A stretch of 64,000 nucleotides of DNA, taken from positions 3,348,001 through 3,412,000 of the forward strand of contig NZ_CP023689.1 of the NCBI RefSeq assembly GCF_008704715.1. The letters run 5' to 3'. This document shows positions 11,501-20,643 of this stretch, in pieces. The DNA comes from Streptomyces chartreusis (lineage in GTDB: Bacteria > Actinomycetota > Actinomycetes > Streptomycetales > Streptomycetaceae). Numbering within the stretch: position 1 is the first letter of the stretch; each line of letters opens with the position of its first letter. The notes under the pieces were generated by a model. The model did not search any database and was not told the DNA's origin. It worked only from the letters and a program-made list of their open reading frames with translations. The position numbers and the translations under genes are program-made.

Positions 11501-12464
11501 CGCCCTGCGGCTGACCGCGAGCATCCACGCGGAGCTGGGGACCCGGGTGTCACCCGCCACGCTGTTCGAGGCGCCGACGCCGGCCGCGCTCGCCGCCCGC
11601 CTGACCGCGGATCGCACTGAGGAGGACGCGTACGCCCCGCTGCTGACGCTGCGCCGCGAGGGCGATCTGCCCCCGCTGTTCTGTCTGCACCCGGGGCTCG
11701 GCCTCGGCTGGGCCTACGCGGCGCTGCTGCCGCACCTCGCCCCCGGGCGGCCGGTGTACGCGCTCCAGACTCCGGTGCTGCACGGCGGACAACTGCCGGC
11801 GACGCTCGGCGAGTTGGCCGAGAGCTGTCTGCCGGTCGTGCGGGCGGTGCGCCCGCACGGGCCGTATCTGCTGCTCGGGCGGTCCTTCGGCGGGCCGTTG
11901 GCGCACGAGCTGGCGGTGCGGCTGCGCGCGGCGGGCGAGGAGGTCGCGCTCGTCGCCGTCGTGGACGCGATGCCGAAGCCGCCCGAGGTGGCGCGGGTGC
12001 CGCTGGAGGCGGTGGTCGTGGAGCAGGCGGCGCTGGGCAACCTGCTGCGCAACGCGCTGCCCGGCGTCCCGGCCGGACCGGGTCCGCTGGACCGGGCCGA
12101 GGTGGTGGCCCGCGTCCAGGCGCACAGCGCGCTCCTCGCCGGCCTCGACCGGCCGCGGATCGGCGCGCTGGTCGGCGCCATGGAGCGGTACATCGAGATG
12201 GCGCGCGCCTGGCGGCCGTCGCCGTACGACGGCCGGGTCACCCTCTTCTCCGCCACCCGCGCCGCCGAGGCGACGACCGGGGAGAAGAGCGCGGCGTGGC
12301 GGGCGTGCGCGGCCGCGGTGGACGTGCACGAACTCGACTGCGAGCACAGCGATGTGCTCACACCGGGACCGGTCGGCGAGATCGCCGCGGTCGTGGAGAA
12401 CGTACTGGCAGACCTGGCAGAACCGGCCGGGGACCGCACGGGGGGACGGAGCACAGGCAGATGA
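8598..12464 (+). CDS. Nonribosomal peptide synthetase module C-A-T-TE
   Basis: This 1288-residue protein opens with a condensation domain ([26 protein letters not shown] intact, about residues 8-430). The adenylation domain spans about 450-920 ([44 protein letters not shown]). The carrier domain has GGHS (Ser966). A type I thioesterase follows from about residue 1015, with the nucleophile in GRSFGG (Ser1096) and a late histidine in [11 protein letters not shown]. The hand-aligned specificity code D-A-Y-W-W-G-G-V-F-K resembles the valine code DAFWIGGTFK. The C domain would accept from the preceding C-A-T-E protein. The TE releases or cyclises the chain, yet two more synthetase genes follow, so gene order and assembly order differ. 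The ATG at 8598 overlaps the previous stop. Confidence 0.95.
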   Translation: MGGRIADVLPLSPAQEGLLFHALRDPERPDPYLVQARFRIAPGITGEALRAGVAGLLERHPNLRACFRHEHVERPVQVIPRAVRLPWTEIDRTGHTRDEAAAELARLMAEDRRVRFDLARPPLLRATLVRHDEGAELLLTLHHILLDGWSLPLLARDLEALTAQGGELPPAVPFKQYLVWLKGQDHDRAEAAWQAALGGLTRPVPPAQVGPDAPEDTVDVELTPELTAAVTRRAADAGVTVNTVAQTAWALVLARTTGADDLVFGAVVSGRPHDLPGVERMVGLFINTLPVRIALRAGEGVDELLARVQSEQLRLAPYHHVRLSQVQRAAGAGELFDTVLAFENFPRAEGPAPAVELIGTRDATHYPVTIAVVAGERMLLRVSCRGGVPAAAVGARLVRAFEALTSAHGTPADRLDVLPREERRQLLAQADGPTRAPSGALSIPGRFAEQVARTPDAPAVESDGEVLTYGRLDAASDALAGRLREAGVRPGDTVALPLPRSVATVVAQLAVLKAGGCCLPLDPGAPAARLAALVGAAGAQVAVADTDVQLPSGIRLLETSGRESAATPPLSVPPESAAYVMYTSGSTGEPKGIVTPHRAVVELASDGRFSGGAHERVLLHSPHTFDAATYETWVPLLNGGTVVLAPPGPVTPDLLKRLLPEGRVTGLWLTAELLRTVAEIAPEVLGGVREVWAGGDVLDAEAVRRVRERCPGTRVVNGYGPTETTVFATAHPVTGAIGACVPIGRPLDNSRTHVLDRLLRPVPAGAVGELYIAGSGLAHGYLNRPGQTAERFVADPYGPPGTRMYRTGDLVRRFPGGELEFVGRSDDQVKVRGFRIEPGEVEAALAACPGVERAVVAARPGPGGGKRLVAHVVGGDLDLVREHAARTLPAHLMPSAWARLDSVPLTGHGKVDRAALPEPEPERARSGHGRIARPGHEQRLCALFAQALGVDAIGPDGDFFAHGGHSLLALRLTASIHAELGTRVSPATLFEAPTPAALAARLTADRTEEDAYAPLLTLRREGDLPPLFCLHPGLGLGWAYAALLPHLAPGRPVYALQTPVLHGGQLPATLGELAESCLPVVRAVRPHGPYLLLGRSFGGPLAHELAVRLRAAGEEVALVAVVDAMPKPPEVARVPLEAVVVEQAALGNLLRNALPGVPAGPGPLDRAEVVARVQAHSALLAGLDRPRIGALVGAMERYIEMARAWRPSPYDGRVTLFSATRAAEATTGEKSAAWRACAAAVDVHELDCEHSDVLTPGPVGEIAAVVENVLADLAEPAGDRTGGRSTGR

Positions 12465-15400
12465 CCGCTGACGACATCGGCACGGTCGGGGAGTACGACG
12501 AGGCCCTCGGGGAGCCCGAGGAGTACGAGTTCCCGACCTCGGACGCGCAGGCCCGGCTGCTCGTCCTGGACCACATGGACCCGGGGGCCGCGACCTATCA
12601 CGTGCCGGCGGCCTTCGTCGTGCGCGGGCCGTTCGACGCGGCGGCCTTCGGGCGGGCGCTCGACACGCTCGTCGCCCGGCACGAGTCGCTGCGCACGGTC
12701 TTCCGCACCGGCCCCGACGGAGTGCCGCTGCAGCTCGTGTCCGCGGCCGGCCGGGTCGAGCCGCGCGCGGAGCACGACGTGCCGGTGGCTGAGGCGGAGG
12801 CGCGGATGCGCGCGGAGGCGGCCCGCCCCTTCGACGTGACGGCCGGACCGCTGCTGCGCTGCACGCTGTACGCCATGGCCGACGGCAGCCACCGTGTGCT
12901 GCTGGTCGCCCACCACCTGGTCTGCGACGGCTGGTCGCTGGGCGTGCTGCTGCGCGAGCTGTCGGCCGGGTACGAGAACGAGACCAAGGGCCTGCCCCAC
13001 AGCCCGCCCGAACTCCCCCTGCAGTTCCCGGACTTCGCGGCCTGGCAGCGGGAGCGGCAGGCGGCGGGCGAGTACGGCGGCTCGGTCGCGCACTGGGCCG
13101 AGCGGCTGCGGGGTGCCCCGGAGACGGTCGCGCTGCCGCTGGACCGGCCGCGCGGGGCGGTACGCACGGCTGCCGGGGGCACCGAACGGTTCACGGTGCC
13201 GGCCCGCGTACGGGAGCGGATCGCCCGGACGGCACGGACGCGCGGTGGCACCCCGTTCATGGCGGTGTTCGCCGCGTACGCCGCGTTCGTGAGCCGGCTC
13301 TCCGGCTCCGAGGACCTGGTGATCGGCTTCCCCGTCTCCGGCCGGGACCGTCCCGAGCTCCAGGACATGGTCGGCATGCTGACCAACACCCTGGCGCTGC
13401 GCGTCGACCTGTCGGGCGACCCGTCGTACCACGACCTGATCGACCGTCTGCGCACCACGCTGCTGGACTCCCAGCCCTACCAGGACGCCCCGTTCGAGGC
13501 GGTCGTCGACGAGGTCGCCCCCGCCCGCGAGATCAGCCACGACCCGGTCGTGCAGGTGGTCTTCGGCTACGACGACGACACCGAGCTGACCCTGCGGCTG
13601 GCCGGCGCCGAGGTCGACCGGGTCCATGTCGGCCTGGACACCGCGAAGTTCGACTTCCACCTCCAGGTGGAACGCTGGGGCGAGGACCTCGCCGCGTACC
13701 TGATCTTCCGCACCGCCTTGTTCGACACGGAGACGGTACGACGCTGGGTGCGCTGCTTCGAAACTCTGCTGGAGGGGCTCCTGGCCCACCCGGACGCCCC
13801 GCTGTCGACGATCGACATACTTCCGGCGCCCGAAAAGGAGCGCTTGCTGACAGCGCCCCAAAGGGGCGCGGGGAACTGCGCGACAAGCCACGACGAACCC
13901 GCAGCCGCCAGTCAATCAATCGCGGCACTCCCCAAGGCGCACCGGGTCCCAACCCTCGTCGCACATCAGGCCACCACCCGGCCGGAGGCCACCGCACTCG
14001 TCTGCGGCGACCTGCACCTGACCTACGCCGAACTCCTCGCACGGGCCGACCGCCTCGCCGCCAGCCTCCAGACACAAGGCGTACGCCGAGGGGACCGCGT
14101 CGGCCTCCTCCTCCCGCGCGGCGCCGACATGGGCATCGCCGCCCTCGCGGTCCTGCGCGCCGGCGGCGCCTACGTACCGCTGGATCCGGCACACCCCCCG
14201 GCCCGCCTGGCCTACATGATCACCAACTCGGGCACCTCACTGCTGCTGACGGCGGCGGAGACGACGGGCGTGGCGGGAATCGACGTACCGGAACTGCGGG
14301 TGGACCAGGATCCGGAGCCGGCGCCACCCGCGCTCACCCCCGTGGAATGCGCCCCCGACGACCTCGCCTACGTCCTCTACACCTCCGGCTCCACCGGCGT
14401 CCCCAAGGGCGTGGCCGTGGAGCACCGCGCGCTGTTCAACCTCGCGGTGAACGTCCGCCCCGTGTTCCCGGTGAACGAGGCGGACCGGGTCCTGCAGTTC
14501 GTGTCGTTCGGCTTCGACGTGGCCGTGTCCGACCTGTTCTTCCCCTGGGTCGCGGGCGCCGAGCTGCACATCGCGCACGAGGACGAGCGGCTCGGCGAGG
14601 CGCTTCAGGCCCGGCTGCGGGACTCCCGCATCACGTACGTCTTCCTGCCGCCGTCCGCCGCGATGACGCTGCCCCGTGCCCCGGGCGCGCTGCCCGACCT
14701 GCGCACGCTCGCGGTCGGCGGCGAGGCGTGCCCGGCCGAGCTGGTCGAGCGGCTCGGCGAGGAGGGCCGCCGGATCGTCAACGCGTACGGCCCCAGCGAG
14801 GCGACGGTGTACTCGACCACGGCCGATCTGCGGCCGGGCGAGCCGGTGGTGATCGGCCACGCGGTGCCGGGCTCCCGCGCCTACGTCCTGGACGGCCGGC
14901 TGCGCCCGGCCCCGGTCGGCGTGACCGGTGAGCTGTACGTCGCCGGCGCCACCCTGGCCCGTGGCTACTTCGGCCGGCCGGGCATGACGGCCGAGCGCTT
15001 CGTCGCCGATCCGTACGGTCCGCCCGGCGCCCGTATGTACCGCACCGGCGATCTGTGCCGGATCGACGCGCGGGGCGTCCTGCACTACCTGGGCCGGAGC
15101 GACTCGCAGGTGAAGCTGCGCGGCTACCGGATCGAACTCGGCGAGATCGAGGCCGTCCTGGCGGGCCATCCCGGGGTCACGGTGGCCGCGGCGGCGGTGC
15201 GCGGCGAGGGCGCCGAACAGCGGCTGGTCGCGTACGTGGTCGGGCAGGACCCGGCCCCCTCGGACGAGGCCCTGCGGTCCCTGCTCGCCGGCCGGCTGCC
15301 CGGCTACATGGTCCCGGAGGTCTTCGTGCGGCTGCCGGAGCTGCCGCTGAACCGCTCCGGCAAGATCGACCGGTCCCGGCTGCCCGAACCTCCCTCCTCG

Positions 15401-15754
15401 CGCCCCGAGCTGAGCGGGTCGTACACCGCGCCGGACAGCGCGGCCGAGCGGCGCGTGGCCCGGGTGTGGCAACAGGTGCTGACCCTGGACCGGGTCGGCA
15501 TCCACGACAACTTCTTCGACCTGGGCGGCAATTCGGTACGGCTGCTGGCCGTGCTCGCGGCGCTCCAGGAACACCCGGAGTACCGGGACCTCACCCTGAT
15601 CGACCTGTTCCGGCACCCGACGGTCGCCGCCGTGGCGGCCCATCTCGACCGGGCGGCCGAGCAGGCGGCGCCCCACGAGGAGGCGGCCCGGCGCGGCAGC
15701 GACCGCCGGGCCGCCCTGCACAAGCTCCGTTCCAGGAAGGGCACGACGCGATGA
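12461..15754 (+). CDS. Nonribosomal peptide synthetase module C-A-T
   Basis: This 1097-residue protein has an acidic N-terminal segment, a condensation domain (about residues 28-450; HHLVCDGWS), an adenylation domain (about 500-970; [44 protein letters not shown]) and a carrier domain (DLGGNS, Ser1025). Hand-aligned specificity residues read D-V-S-F-A-G-A-V-Y-K, which I cannot assign. The tail is basic ([10 protein letters not shown]). The linker between C and A (residues about 464-485) is encoded by a copy of a palindromic repeat at 13853-13910. Start and stop are both ATGA-type 4-base overlaps with the neighbours, showing tight coupling. With no E or TE domain, this protein presumably starts the line or passes its product to the next gene's KS domain. 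Confidence 0.95.
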   Translation: MTADDIGTVGEYDEALGEPEEYEFPTSDAQARLLVLDHMDPGAATYHVPAAFVVRGPFDAAAFGRALDTLVARHESLRTVFRTGPDGVPLQLVSAAGRVEPRAEHDVPVAEAEARMRAEAARPFDVTAGPLLRCTLYAMADGSHRVLLVAHHLVCDGWSLGVLLRELSAGYENETKGLPHSPPELPLQFPDFAAWQRERQAAGEYGGSVAHWAERLRGAPETVALPLDRPRGAVRTAAGGTERFTVPARVRERIARTARTRGGTPFMAVFAAYAAFVSRLSGSEDLVIGFPVSGRDRPELQDMVGMLTNTLALRVDLSGDPSYHDLIDRLRTTLLDSQPYQDAPFEAVVDEVAPAREISHDPVVQVVFGYDDDTELTLRLAGAEVDRVHVGLDTAKFDFHLQVERWGEDLAAYLIFRTALFDTETVRRWVRCFETLLEGLLAHPDAPLSTIDILPAPEKERLLTAPQRGAGNCATSHDEPAAASQSIAALPKAHRVPTLVAHQATTRPEATALVCGDLHLTYAELLARADRLAASLQTQGVRRGDRVGLLLPRGADMGIAALAVLRAGGAYVPLDPAHPPARLAYMITNSGTSLLLTAAETTGVAGIDVPELRVDQDPEPAPPALTPVECAPDDLAYVLYTSGSTGVPKGVAVEHRALFNLAVNVRPVFPVNEADRVLQFVSFGFDVAVSDLFFPWVAGAELHIAHEDERLGEALQARLRDSRITYVFLPPSAAMTLPRAPGALPDLRTLAVGGEACPAELVERLGEEGRRIVNAYGPSEATVYSTTADLRPGEPVVIGHAVPGSRAYVLDGRLRPAPVGVTGELYVAGATLARGYFGRPGMTAERFVADPYGPPGARMYRTGDLCRIDARGVLHYLGRSDSQVKLRGYRIELGEIEAVLAGHPGVTVAAAAVRGEGAEQRLVAYVVGQDPAPSDEALRSLLAGRLPGYMVPEVFVRLPELPLNRSGKIDRSRLPEPPSSRPELSGSYTAPDSAAERRVARVWQQVLTLDRVGIHDNFFDLGGNSVRLLAVLAALQEHPEYRDLTLIDLFRHPTVAAVAAHLDRAAEQAAPHEEAARRGSDRRAALHKLRSRKGTTR
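13853..13910 (+). repeat. Genus-wide palindromic repeat copy in NRPS C-A linker
   Basis: The core ggcgcggggaactgcgcga lies at 13865-13883. It is preceded by GCGCCCCAAAGGGGCGC, itself a small hairpin, and followed by CAAGCCACGACGAACCC, which I remember as the usual continuation of this repeat in Streptomyces intergenic DNA. It is translated in frame as [19 protein letters not shown] between the condensation and adenylation domains. The orientation is opposite to the copy at 5831-5868. Confidence 0.8.
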
Positions 15755-17805
15755 CGACCGAGGAAGCCGCACAGCACGACCTTGAGCCGGCGGTGGCCGT
15801 CGTGGGGATGAGCGGACGCTTCCCCGGCGCCCCCGACCTCGACGCCTACTGGGCCAACCTCCGCGACGGCGTCTGCTCGCTGTCCGCGTTCACCGAGAAG
15901 GAACTGCTCGCCGACGGGGCGGACCCGGCCGAGCTGCGCAACCCCGCGTACGTCCCGGCGCAGGGGCATCTCGCGGACGCGGACCGCTTCGAGGCCGAGC
16001 TGTTCGGCTTCAACCGCACCGAGGCGGCGGCCCTGGACCCGCAGCACCGGGTGCTCCTGGAGACCGCCTGGTCGGCGCTGGAGGACGCCGGGTACGCCCC
16101 GCTGAACGCCCCGTCCCGGACCGGCGTCTACGTGGGCGGCAGCCCGACGGAGCACGCGCTGGCCGCCGGCACGGACCCGGCGCTCGCCGCGTCGATCGGC
16201 GCGCTCCAGGTCCGTATCCTCACCGACCGCGAGTTCCTGGCGCCCTGGATCTCCTATCGGCTTGGGCTGGACGGGCCGAGCATGACGGTCCAGACGGCCT
16301 GCTCGACCTCGCTGACGGCGGTCCATCTCGCCGTGCAGGCCCTGCTGCTCGGCGAGTGCGACACCGCGCTCGCGGGCGGCGTCGCCATCGGCACCGTGCG
16401 CAGACAGGGCTACGTCCACTACCAGGGCGGCATCTTCTCCCCCGACGGCCGCTGCCGCCCCTTCGACGAGAAGGCGGCCGGCACGGTGCCGGGCAGCGGG
16501 GTGGGCGTGCTGGTGCTGCGGCGGCTGGAGGACGCGCTGGCCGACGGCGACCCGGTGCGCGCGGTGATCCGGGGCACGGCCGTCACCAACGACGGGGCCG
16601 GCAAGGTCGGCTTCACCGCTCCGGGCGTGGACCAGCAGACGGCCGCGATCACGGAGGCGTGGGCGGCGGCGGGCCTGGAGCCGTCGGCGGCGCAGTACGT
16701 GGAGGCGCACGGGACCGGGACCGAGCTGGGCGACCGGATCGAACTGGAGGCGGCGAGCGCGGCGTTCGCGGCCGGTGACCGAAGTGCTCCGGCCGGCGGT
16801 GCCGGCATCGGGCTCGGCTCGGTGAAGTCGAACATCGGGCACGCGGACGCGGCGGCCGGTGCGGCGGCGCTGATCAAGACGGTCCTGATGCTGGAGCACG
16901 CGACGCTGGCCCCGACGGTGGACGTCACGAGCCCGGTCGCCGCCCTCGCGGACTCGCCGCTGCGGCTGGTGACCGAGACCCGTCAGTGGCAGCGCAGGCC
17001 GGACCTGCCCCGGCTGGCCGGTGTGACGTCGGTCGGTATCGGCGGCACGAACGTGCACGTGGTGGTGCAGGAGGCGCCGGCGCGCGGGCCGCGCGCGGAG
17101 GCCGGCGCCCGCCCGACGGTCCTGCCGCTTTCGGCCCGCACCGAGCACCAACTCGGCCTCGTCGCGTCCCGGTTGGCGGCGCGGCTGCGCGAGGTGGACG
17201 CCCCCGCCCTGGCCGACGTCGCGCACACCCTGCGCACCGGCCGGGTCGGGATGCCCGTGCGCGCCTACGTGGTCGCCGCCGGCACGCGGGAGGCGTCGGA
17301 CAAGCTCATGGCACTGGCCGAGGGCCACCCGGATTCGGTGCGGGACCCGGCGGGCGAGGCGTGGCTGCGGGGCGAGGAGATGACCTGGCCGGCGCTCGAC
17401 GGCGAGGTGCGCCGGGTACGGCTCCCGGCGTATCCGTTCGCGGGCGAGAGCCACGGCGCGCTGACGCTGCGCGGCCCGGCCGCGCACCCGCCGGCCGAGG
17501 CCGCCGCGCCCGCGCCGGGCAGCGAACTGGAGGCCGAGGTCGCCGAGTTGGTGGTCGAGGCGCTGGACCTCGACGGCCCCGCCGGTCTGGAGAAGACATA
17601 CTTCGAGGCGGGCGGCGACTCGCTGACGGCCGTGCATCTGGCCGGACGGCTCCGCGACGAGCTGGACATCGACGTACCGATCCAGCTGTTCCTCGAACCG
17701 ATCACGCTGAAGGAGATGACGATCCGCATCGTGGAGATCAAGGAGGGCGGCGGGGCGGACGGCGCCCTGGACGCCCTGCTCGCCGAGTTCGAGGCGGAGT
17801 CATGA
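15751..17805 (+). CDS. AT-less ketosynthase-carrier protein (trans-AT-like PKS module)
   Basis: This 684-residue protein has a full ketosynthase domain (about residues 12-435) with Cys184 in TACSTSL, the first histidine in EAHGTGTELGD and the second in KSNIGHADAAAG, so decarboxylative condensation should be possible. A C-terminal carrier domain follows (EAGGDSL, Ser624). Between them is no acyltransferase. There is only a linker with LSARTEHQLGLVASRL, LADVAHTLRTGRV and WLRGEEMTWPALDG...VRLPAYPF, which resembles the post-KS linker of trans-AT modules. No KR, DH or AT is visible. A malonyl-type extender would have to be loaded by an AT outside the window, unless the KS has another role. It is coupled by 4-base overlaps to both neighbours. 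A condensation-inactive or editing role is the alternative. Confidence 0.93.
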   Translation: MTTEEAAQHDLEPAVAVVGMSGRFPGAPDLDAYWANLRDGVCSLSAFTEKELLADGADPAELRNPAYVPAQGHLADADRFEAELFGFNRTEAAALDPQHRVLLETAWSALEDAGYAPLNAPSRTGVYVGGSPTEHALAAGTDPALAASIGALQVRILTDREFLAPWISYRLGLDGPSMTVQTACSTSLTAVHLAVQALLLGECDTALAGGVAIGTVRRQGYVHYQGGIFSPDGRCRPFDEKAAGTVPGSGVGVLVLRRLEDALADGDPVRAVIRGTAVTNDGAGKVGFTAPGVDQQTAAITEAWAAAGLEPSAAQYVEAHGTGTELGDRIELEAASAAFAAGDRSAPAGGAGIGLGSVKSNIGHADAAAGAAALIKTVLMLEHATLAPTVDVTSPVAALADSPLRLVTETRQWQRRPDLPRLAGVTSVGIGGTNVHVVVQEAPARGPRAEAGARPTVLPLSARTEHQLGLVASRLAARLREVDAPALADVAHTLRTGRVGMPVRAYVVAAGTREASDKLMALAEGHPDSVRDPAGEAWLRGEEMTWPALDGEVRRVRLPAYPFAGESHGALTLRGPAAHPPAEAAAPAPGSELEAEVAELVVEALDLDGPAGLEKTYFEAGGDSLTAVHLAGRLRDELDIDVPIQLFLEPITLKEMTIRIVEIKEGGGADGALDALLAEFEAES

Positions 17806-18554
17806 CCGCCCCCGACATCCACACCCGCTGGCTGCGGGGCGTGAGCGCGCCCGCCGCGAAGGTCCGGCTGGTGTGCTTCCCGCACGCGGGCGGCGCGGCG
17901 GGCACCTTCCACGGCTGGGCCGCGCTGACACCGCCTGAGATCGAGGTGCTGTCGGTGCAGTACCCCGGCCGCCAGGACCGGCTGTCCGAGCCGTGTCCGG
18001 CGACGATGGACGAGCTGGCGGACGCGATCACGTCGGCCCTGCTGGCGGAGCTGACGGACGATCTGCCGCTGGCCCTGTTCGGCCACAGCATGGGCTCGTC
18101 GGTGGCGTACGAGGTGGCCCGCCGGCTGGAGGGGATCCCCGGCCGCAGCCTCACCCGGCTGATCGTGTCGGGCCGGACCAGGCCGCGTCTCGCGCAGGAG
18201 CTGGCGCCGCGGCCGGTGCCGACGGACACCGACATCCTGAACCACGTCCGCAGGCTGGACCCCGAGGGTGCCGCGCTCTACGAGAACCCCATGCTGCGGG
18301 GCGTGATCATGCCCGCGCTGCGCGGGGACTTCGGGCTGCTCGCGGCGTACCGCCCGGCGCACCTGCACCGCCTGGGCGTTCCCGTCACGGCCTGCGGGGG
18401 CGACAGCGATCCCGCGTGCCCGGTGGAGGACCTCTCGGCCTGGTCGGACGTCACGACCGAGGACCTGGACGTCCGCGTCTTCGAGGGGAACCACTTCTAT
18501 CTCACGCCGAGGCAGGAGGAGTTGGTCGGGTTCCTCACCGAACGGCTGCTGTGA
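17802..18554 (+). CDS. Type II thioesterase
   Basis: This 250-residue alpha/beta-hydrolase belongs to the GrsT/RifR-type external thioesterases: LVCFPHAGGAAGTF at the N-terminus, the nucleophile elbow GHSMG with Ser96, an aspartate in the GDSDPACP region and the catalytic histidine in GNHFYL. Such enzymes remove stalled or wrong acyl groups from carrier domains. It is the last gene of the synthetase operon, joined by an ATGA overlap, and converges on the ku gene with only 15 bases between stop codons, so this is probably the operon end. No clear hairpin fits in the gap. Confidence 0.95.
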   Translation: MTAPDIHTRWLRGVSAPAAKVRLVCFPHAGGAAGTFHGWAALTPPEIEVLSVQYPGRQDRLSEPCPATMDELADAITSALLAELTDDLPLALFGHSMGSSVAYEVARRLEGIPGRSLTRLIVSGRTRPRLAQELAPRPVPTDTDILNHVRRLDPEGAALYENPMLRGVIMPALRGDFGLLAAYRPAHLHRLGVPVTACGGDSDPACPVEDLSAWSDVTTEDLDVRVFEGNHFYLTPRQEELVGFLTERLL

Positions 18555-18569
18555 GGCCGGCCGTAGTCG

Positions 18570-19589
18570 TCACGCGGTGCGCTTGCGTGACGTCGTCTTC
18601 TTCGCCGCCGACTTCTTCGTGGTGCTCTTCGCAGCCGTCTTCTTGCCGCCCTGGGCCGACTTCGACGTCGACTTCTTGGCCGAGGCGGTCGTCTTCTTCG
18701 CGGCGGTCTTCTTGGAGGCGGACGTCGACTTCTTGCCTGCGGTCTGCTTCGGGGCCGCGCGGGCGGACTTGCGCTGCGGCAGGCGTCTGACCTCGGCCTC
18801 CTCGGGTTCCTCGCCGCGCGACTCCTTGGCGGCGCGGACGCTGCTCTCCAGGGCCGCCATCAGGTCGAGGACCTTGCCGCCGGTGGCGGGCTCGGGGGCG
18901 GCGGGCAGGGCCTCGCCGGCCGCCTTCGCGGCGATGACCTCCTCGACGGCCTCGCGGTACTCGTCGTGCAGATCGTCGAGGTCGACCTCGCCGAGGGTGT
19001 CCATCAGGGCGTCCGCGAGGTCGAGCTCCTTGTCCCGGACCGTGACACCGGCGTCCGGGGCGACCCCCTCGGGCGCGCGGACCTCGTCGGGCCAGAGCAG
19101 ACCGTGCATGGCGATGGCGTCACCGACGACCCGGAGCATGCCCAGCCGCTCCCGGCCGCGCAGCGCGAACTTGGCGATGGCGACCTTGTTGCTGCGCTTG
19201 AGCGCCTCGCGCAGCAGCGTGTACGGCTTGGCGGCCGGGGCGCCGCTCGCGGCGAGGTAGTAGGCGGCGTCCATCTGGAGCGGGTCGATGCGGTCGCCCG
19301 GGACGAAGGCCACGATCTCGATCGTCTTCGCGGTCGGGATGGGCAGCTGGGCCAGGTCCTCGTCGGTGATGGGGATGATCGAGCCGTCCGCGTCCTCGTA
19401 CCCCTTGCCGATCTCGGCCTGGCCGACCTCGCGGTCCTCCAGTTCGCAGAACTTGCGATAGCGGATCCGGCCGCCGTCCTCGGTGTGGATCTGACGGAAG
19501 GAGATCGAGTGGCTCTCCGTCGCGTTCACCACCTTGATCGGGATGCTGACCAGGCCGAAGGAGATGGCGCCGTTCCATATGGATCGCAC
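18570..19589 (-). CDS. ku: Ku protein, non-homologous end joining
   Basis: This 339-residue protein starts MRSIWNGAISFGLVSIPIKV, the hallmark of bacterial Ku. The Ku core runs to about residue 255. The C-terminal 75 residues are a Lys/Ala/Thr-rich tail (KKTAAKKTTASAKK and similar) like a histone H1 tail, longer than the minimal Ku. Bacterial Ku forms a homodimer ring on DNA ends and recruits LigD; basic tails of this kind are known to strengthen DNA binding. The GTG start is followed by a divergent ligD-type gene after 51 bases, so the two likely share a promoter region. Confidence 0.97.
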   Translation of the reverse strand: MRSIWNGAISFGLVSIPIKVVNATESHSISFRQIHTEDGGRIRYRKFCELEDREVGQAEIGKGYEDADGSIIPITDEDLAQLPIPTAKTIEIVAFVPGDRIDPLQMDAAYYLAASGAPAAKPYTLLREALKRSNKVAIAKFALRGRERLGMLRVVGDAIAMHGLLWPDEVRAPEGVAPDAGVTVRDKELDLADALMDTLGEVDLDDLHDEYREAVEEVIAAKAAGEALPAAPEPATGGKVLDLMAALESSVRAAKESRGEEPEEAEVRRLPQRKSARAAPKQTAGKKSTSASKKTAAKKTTASAKKSTSKSAQGGKKTAAKSTTKKSAAKKTTSRKRTA

Positions 19590-19640
19590 GTTCGGAACCT
19601 TTCGAGGCGGTTCAGGCCGGTTTCATGTGATTCTCATCGT

Positions 19641-20522
19641 ATGACGCCGATCACAGAGGTGGAGGGGCGGCGCCTGGCGCTCAGCAACCTGGAGAAGGTG
19701 CTGTATCCGGCGACCGGGTTCACCAAGGGCGAGGTGCTGCACTACTACGCGACCACCGCCGACGTACTGCTGCCGCATCTGCGGGACCGGCCGGTGTCCT
19801 TCCTGCGCTATCCGGACGGTCCGGACGGCCAGGTGTTCTTCACCAAGAACGTCCCGCCCGGCACCCCCGAGTGGGTCACCACCGCCGAGGTCCCCCGGGT
19901 CGAGGGGCCGGCGCGCATGGTGTTCGTGCAGGACCTCGCGAGCCTGATGTGGGCCGCCAATCTCGTCACCGAGTTCCATACGCCCCAGTGGGTGATCGAC
20001 GCGCCCGGCGAGGCCGACCGCCTGGTGTTCGACCTGGACCCGGGCTCACCGGCCACCGTCGTGGAGTGCTGCGAGGTCGCCCTGTGGCTGCGGGAGCGGC
20101 TGGCCGCCGACGGCATCGAGGCGTACGCCAAGACATCGGGTTCCAAGGGCCTCCATCTGGCCGCGACCATCCGGCCGGTCTCCTCCGAACGGGCCACCGA
20201 GTACGCCAAGGACCTCGCCGTGGAGGCCGAGAAGGCGCTGCCGCGGCTCGCGATCCACCGGATGACGAAGAGCCTGCGGCCCGGCAAGGTCTTCGTCGAC
20301 TGGAGCCAGAACGCGGCCCGCAAGACGACGGCGACCCCCTACACCCTGCGCGCCCGCCGCGAGCCGACGGTGTCGACGCCGGTCACCTGGGAGGAGGTGG
20401 TGGACTGCCGCTCCCCCGACGCCCTGACCTTCTCCGCACCCGACCTGGCACCGCGCCTCCAGGACTACGGCGACCTGCTGGCGCCGCTGCTGGACGCGGA
20501 CCGGGCGGGCACGCTGCCTTGA
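19641..20522 (+). CDS. ligD: LigD-type polymerase domain protein (NHEJ primase-polymerase)
   Basis: This 293-residue protein is a stand-alone LigD polymerase domain of the archaeo-eukaryotic primase fold: NLEKVLYPATGFTKGEVLHYY, FFTKNVPPGTPEWV, the metal-binding DLDPG motif, KTSGSKGLHL and VFVDWSQN. No ligase or phosphoesterase domain is attached, so the sealing ligase must be encoded elsewhere. It is divergent from ku. The ATG at 19641 has no convincing Shine-Dalgarno, so the transcript may be leaderless. The reading frame is also open upstream through the antisense of ku, but that part lacks family similarity. Confidence 0.95.
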   Translation: MTPITEVEGRRLALSNLEKVLYPATGFTKGEVLHYYATTADVLLPHLRDRPVSFLRYPDGPDGQVFFTKNVPPGTPEWVTTAEVPRVEGPARMVFVQDLASLMWAANLVTEFHTPQWVIDAPGEADRLVFDLDPGSPATVVECCEVALWLRERLAADGIEAYAKTSGSKGLHLAATIRPVSSERATEYAKDLAVEAEKALPRLAIHRMTKSLRPGKVFVDWSQNAARKTTATPYTLRARREPTVSTPVTWEEVVDCRSPDALTFSAPDLAPRLQDYGDLLAPLLDADRAGTLP

Positions 20523-20529
20523 GGGACGG

Positions 20530-20622
20530 GCACCGGCCCAACTCAGCCCGTCCGGCGTTCGAGGACGAGGCCCGTTCAGGGCCGAAGCGGGGTCCGGGGG
20601 CGGCAGCCCCCGCGGACGGTCA
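20530..20622. repeat. Genus-wide intergenic repeat
   Basis: The segment AACTCAGCCCGTCCGGCG, then TTCGAGGACGAGGCC, GTTCAGGGCCGAAGCGGG and GGGGGCGGCAGCCCCCGCGG matches a sequence I remember as repeated between convergent genes in Streptomyces genomes. The end GGGGGCGGCAGCCCCC can fold as a hairpin and may serve as a terminator between the convergent polymerase and NERD genes. Genus-wide distribution is recalled, not checked. Confidence 0.7.
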
Positions 20623-20643
20623 CCCGGAACCGACCCGCACCGT

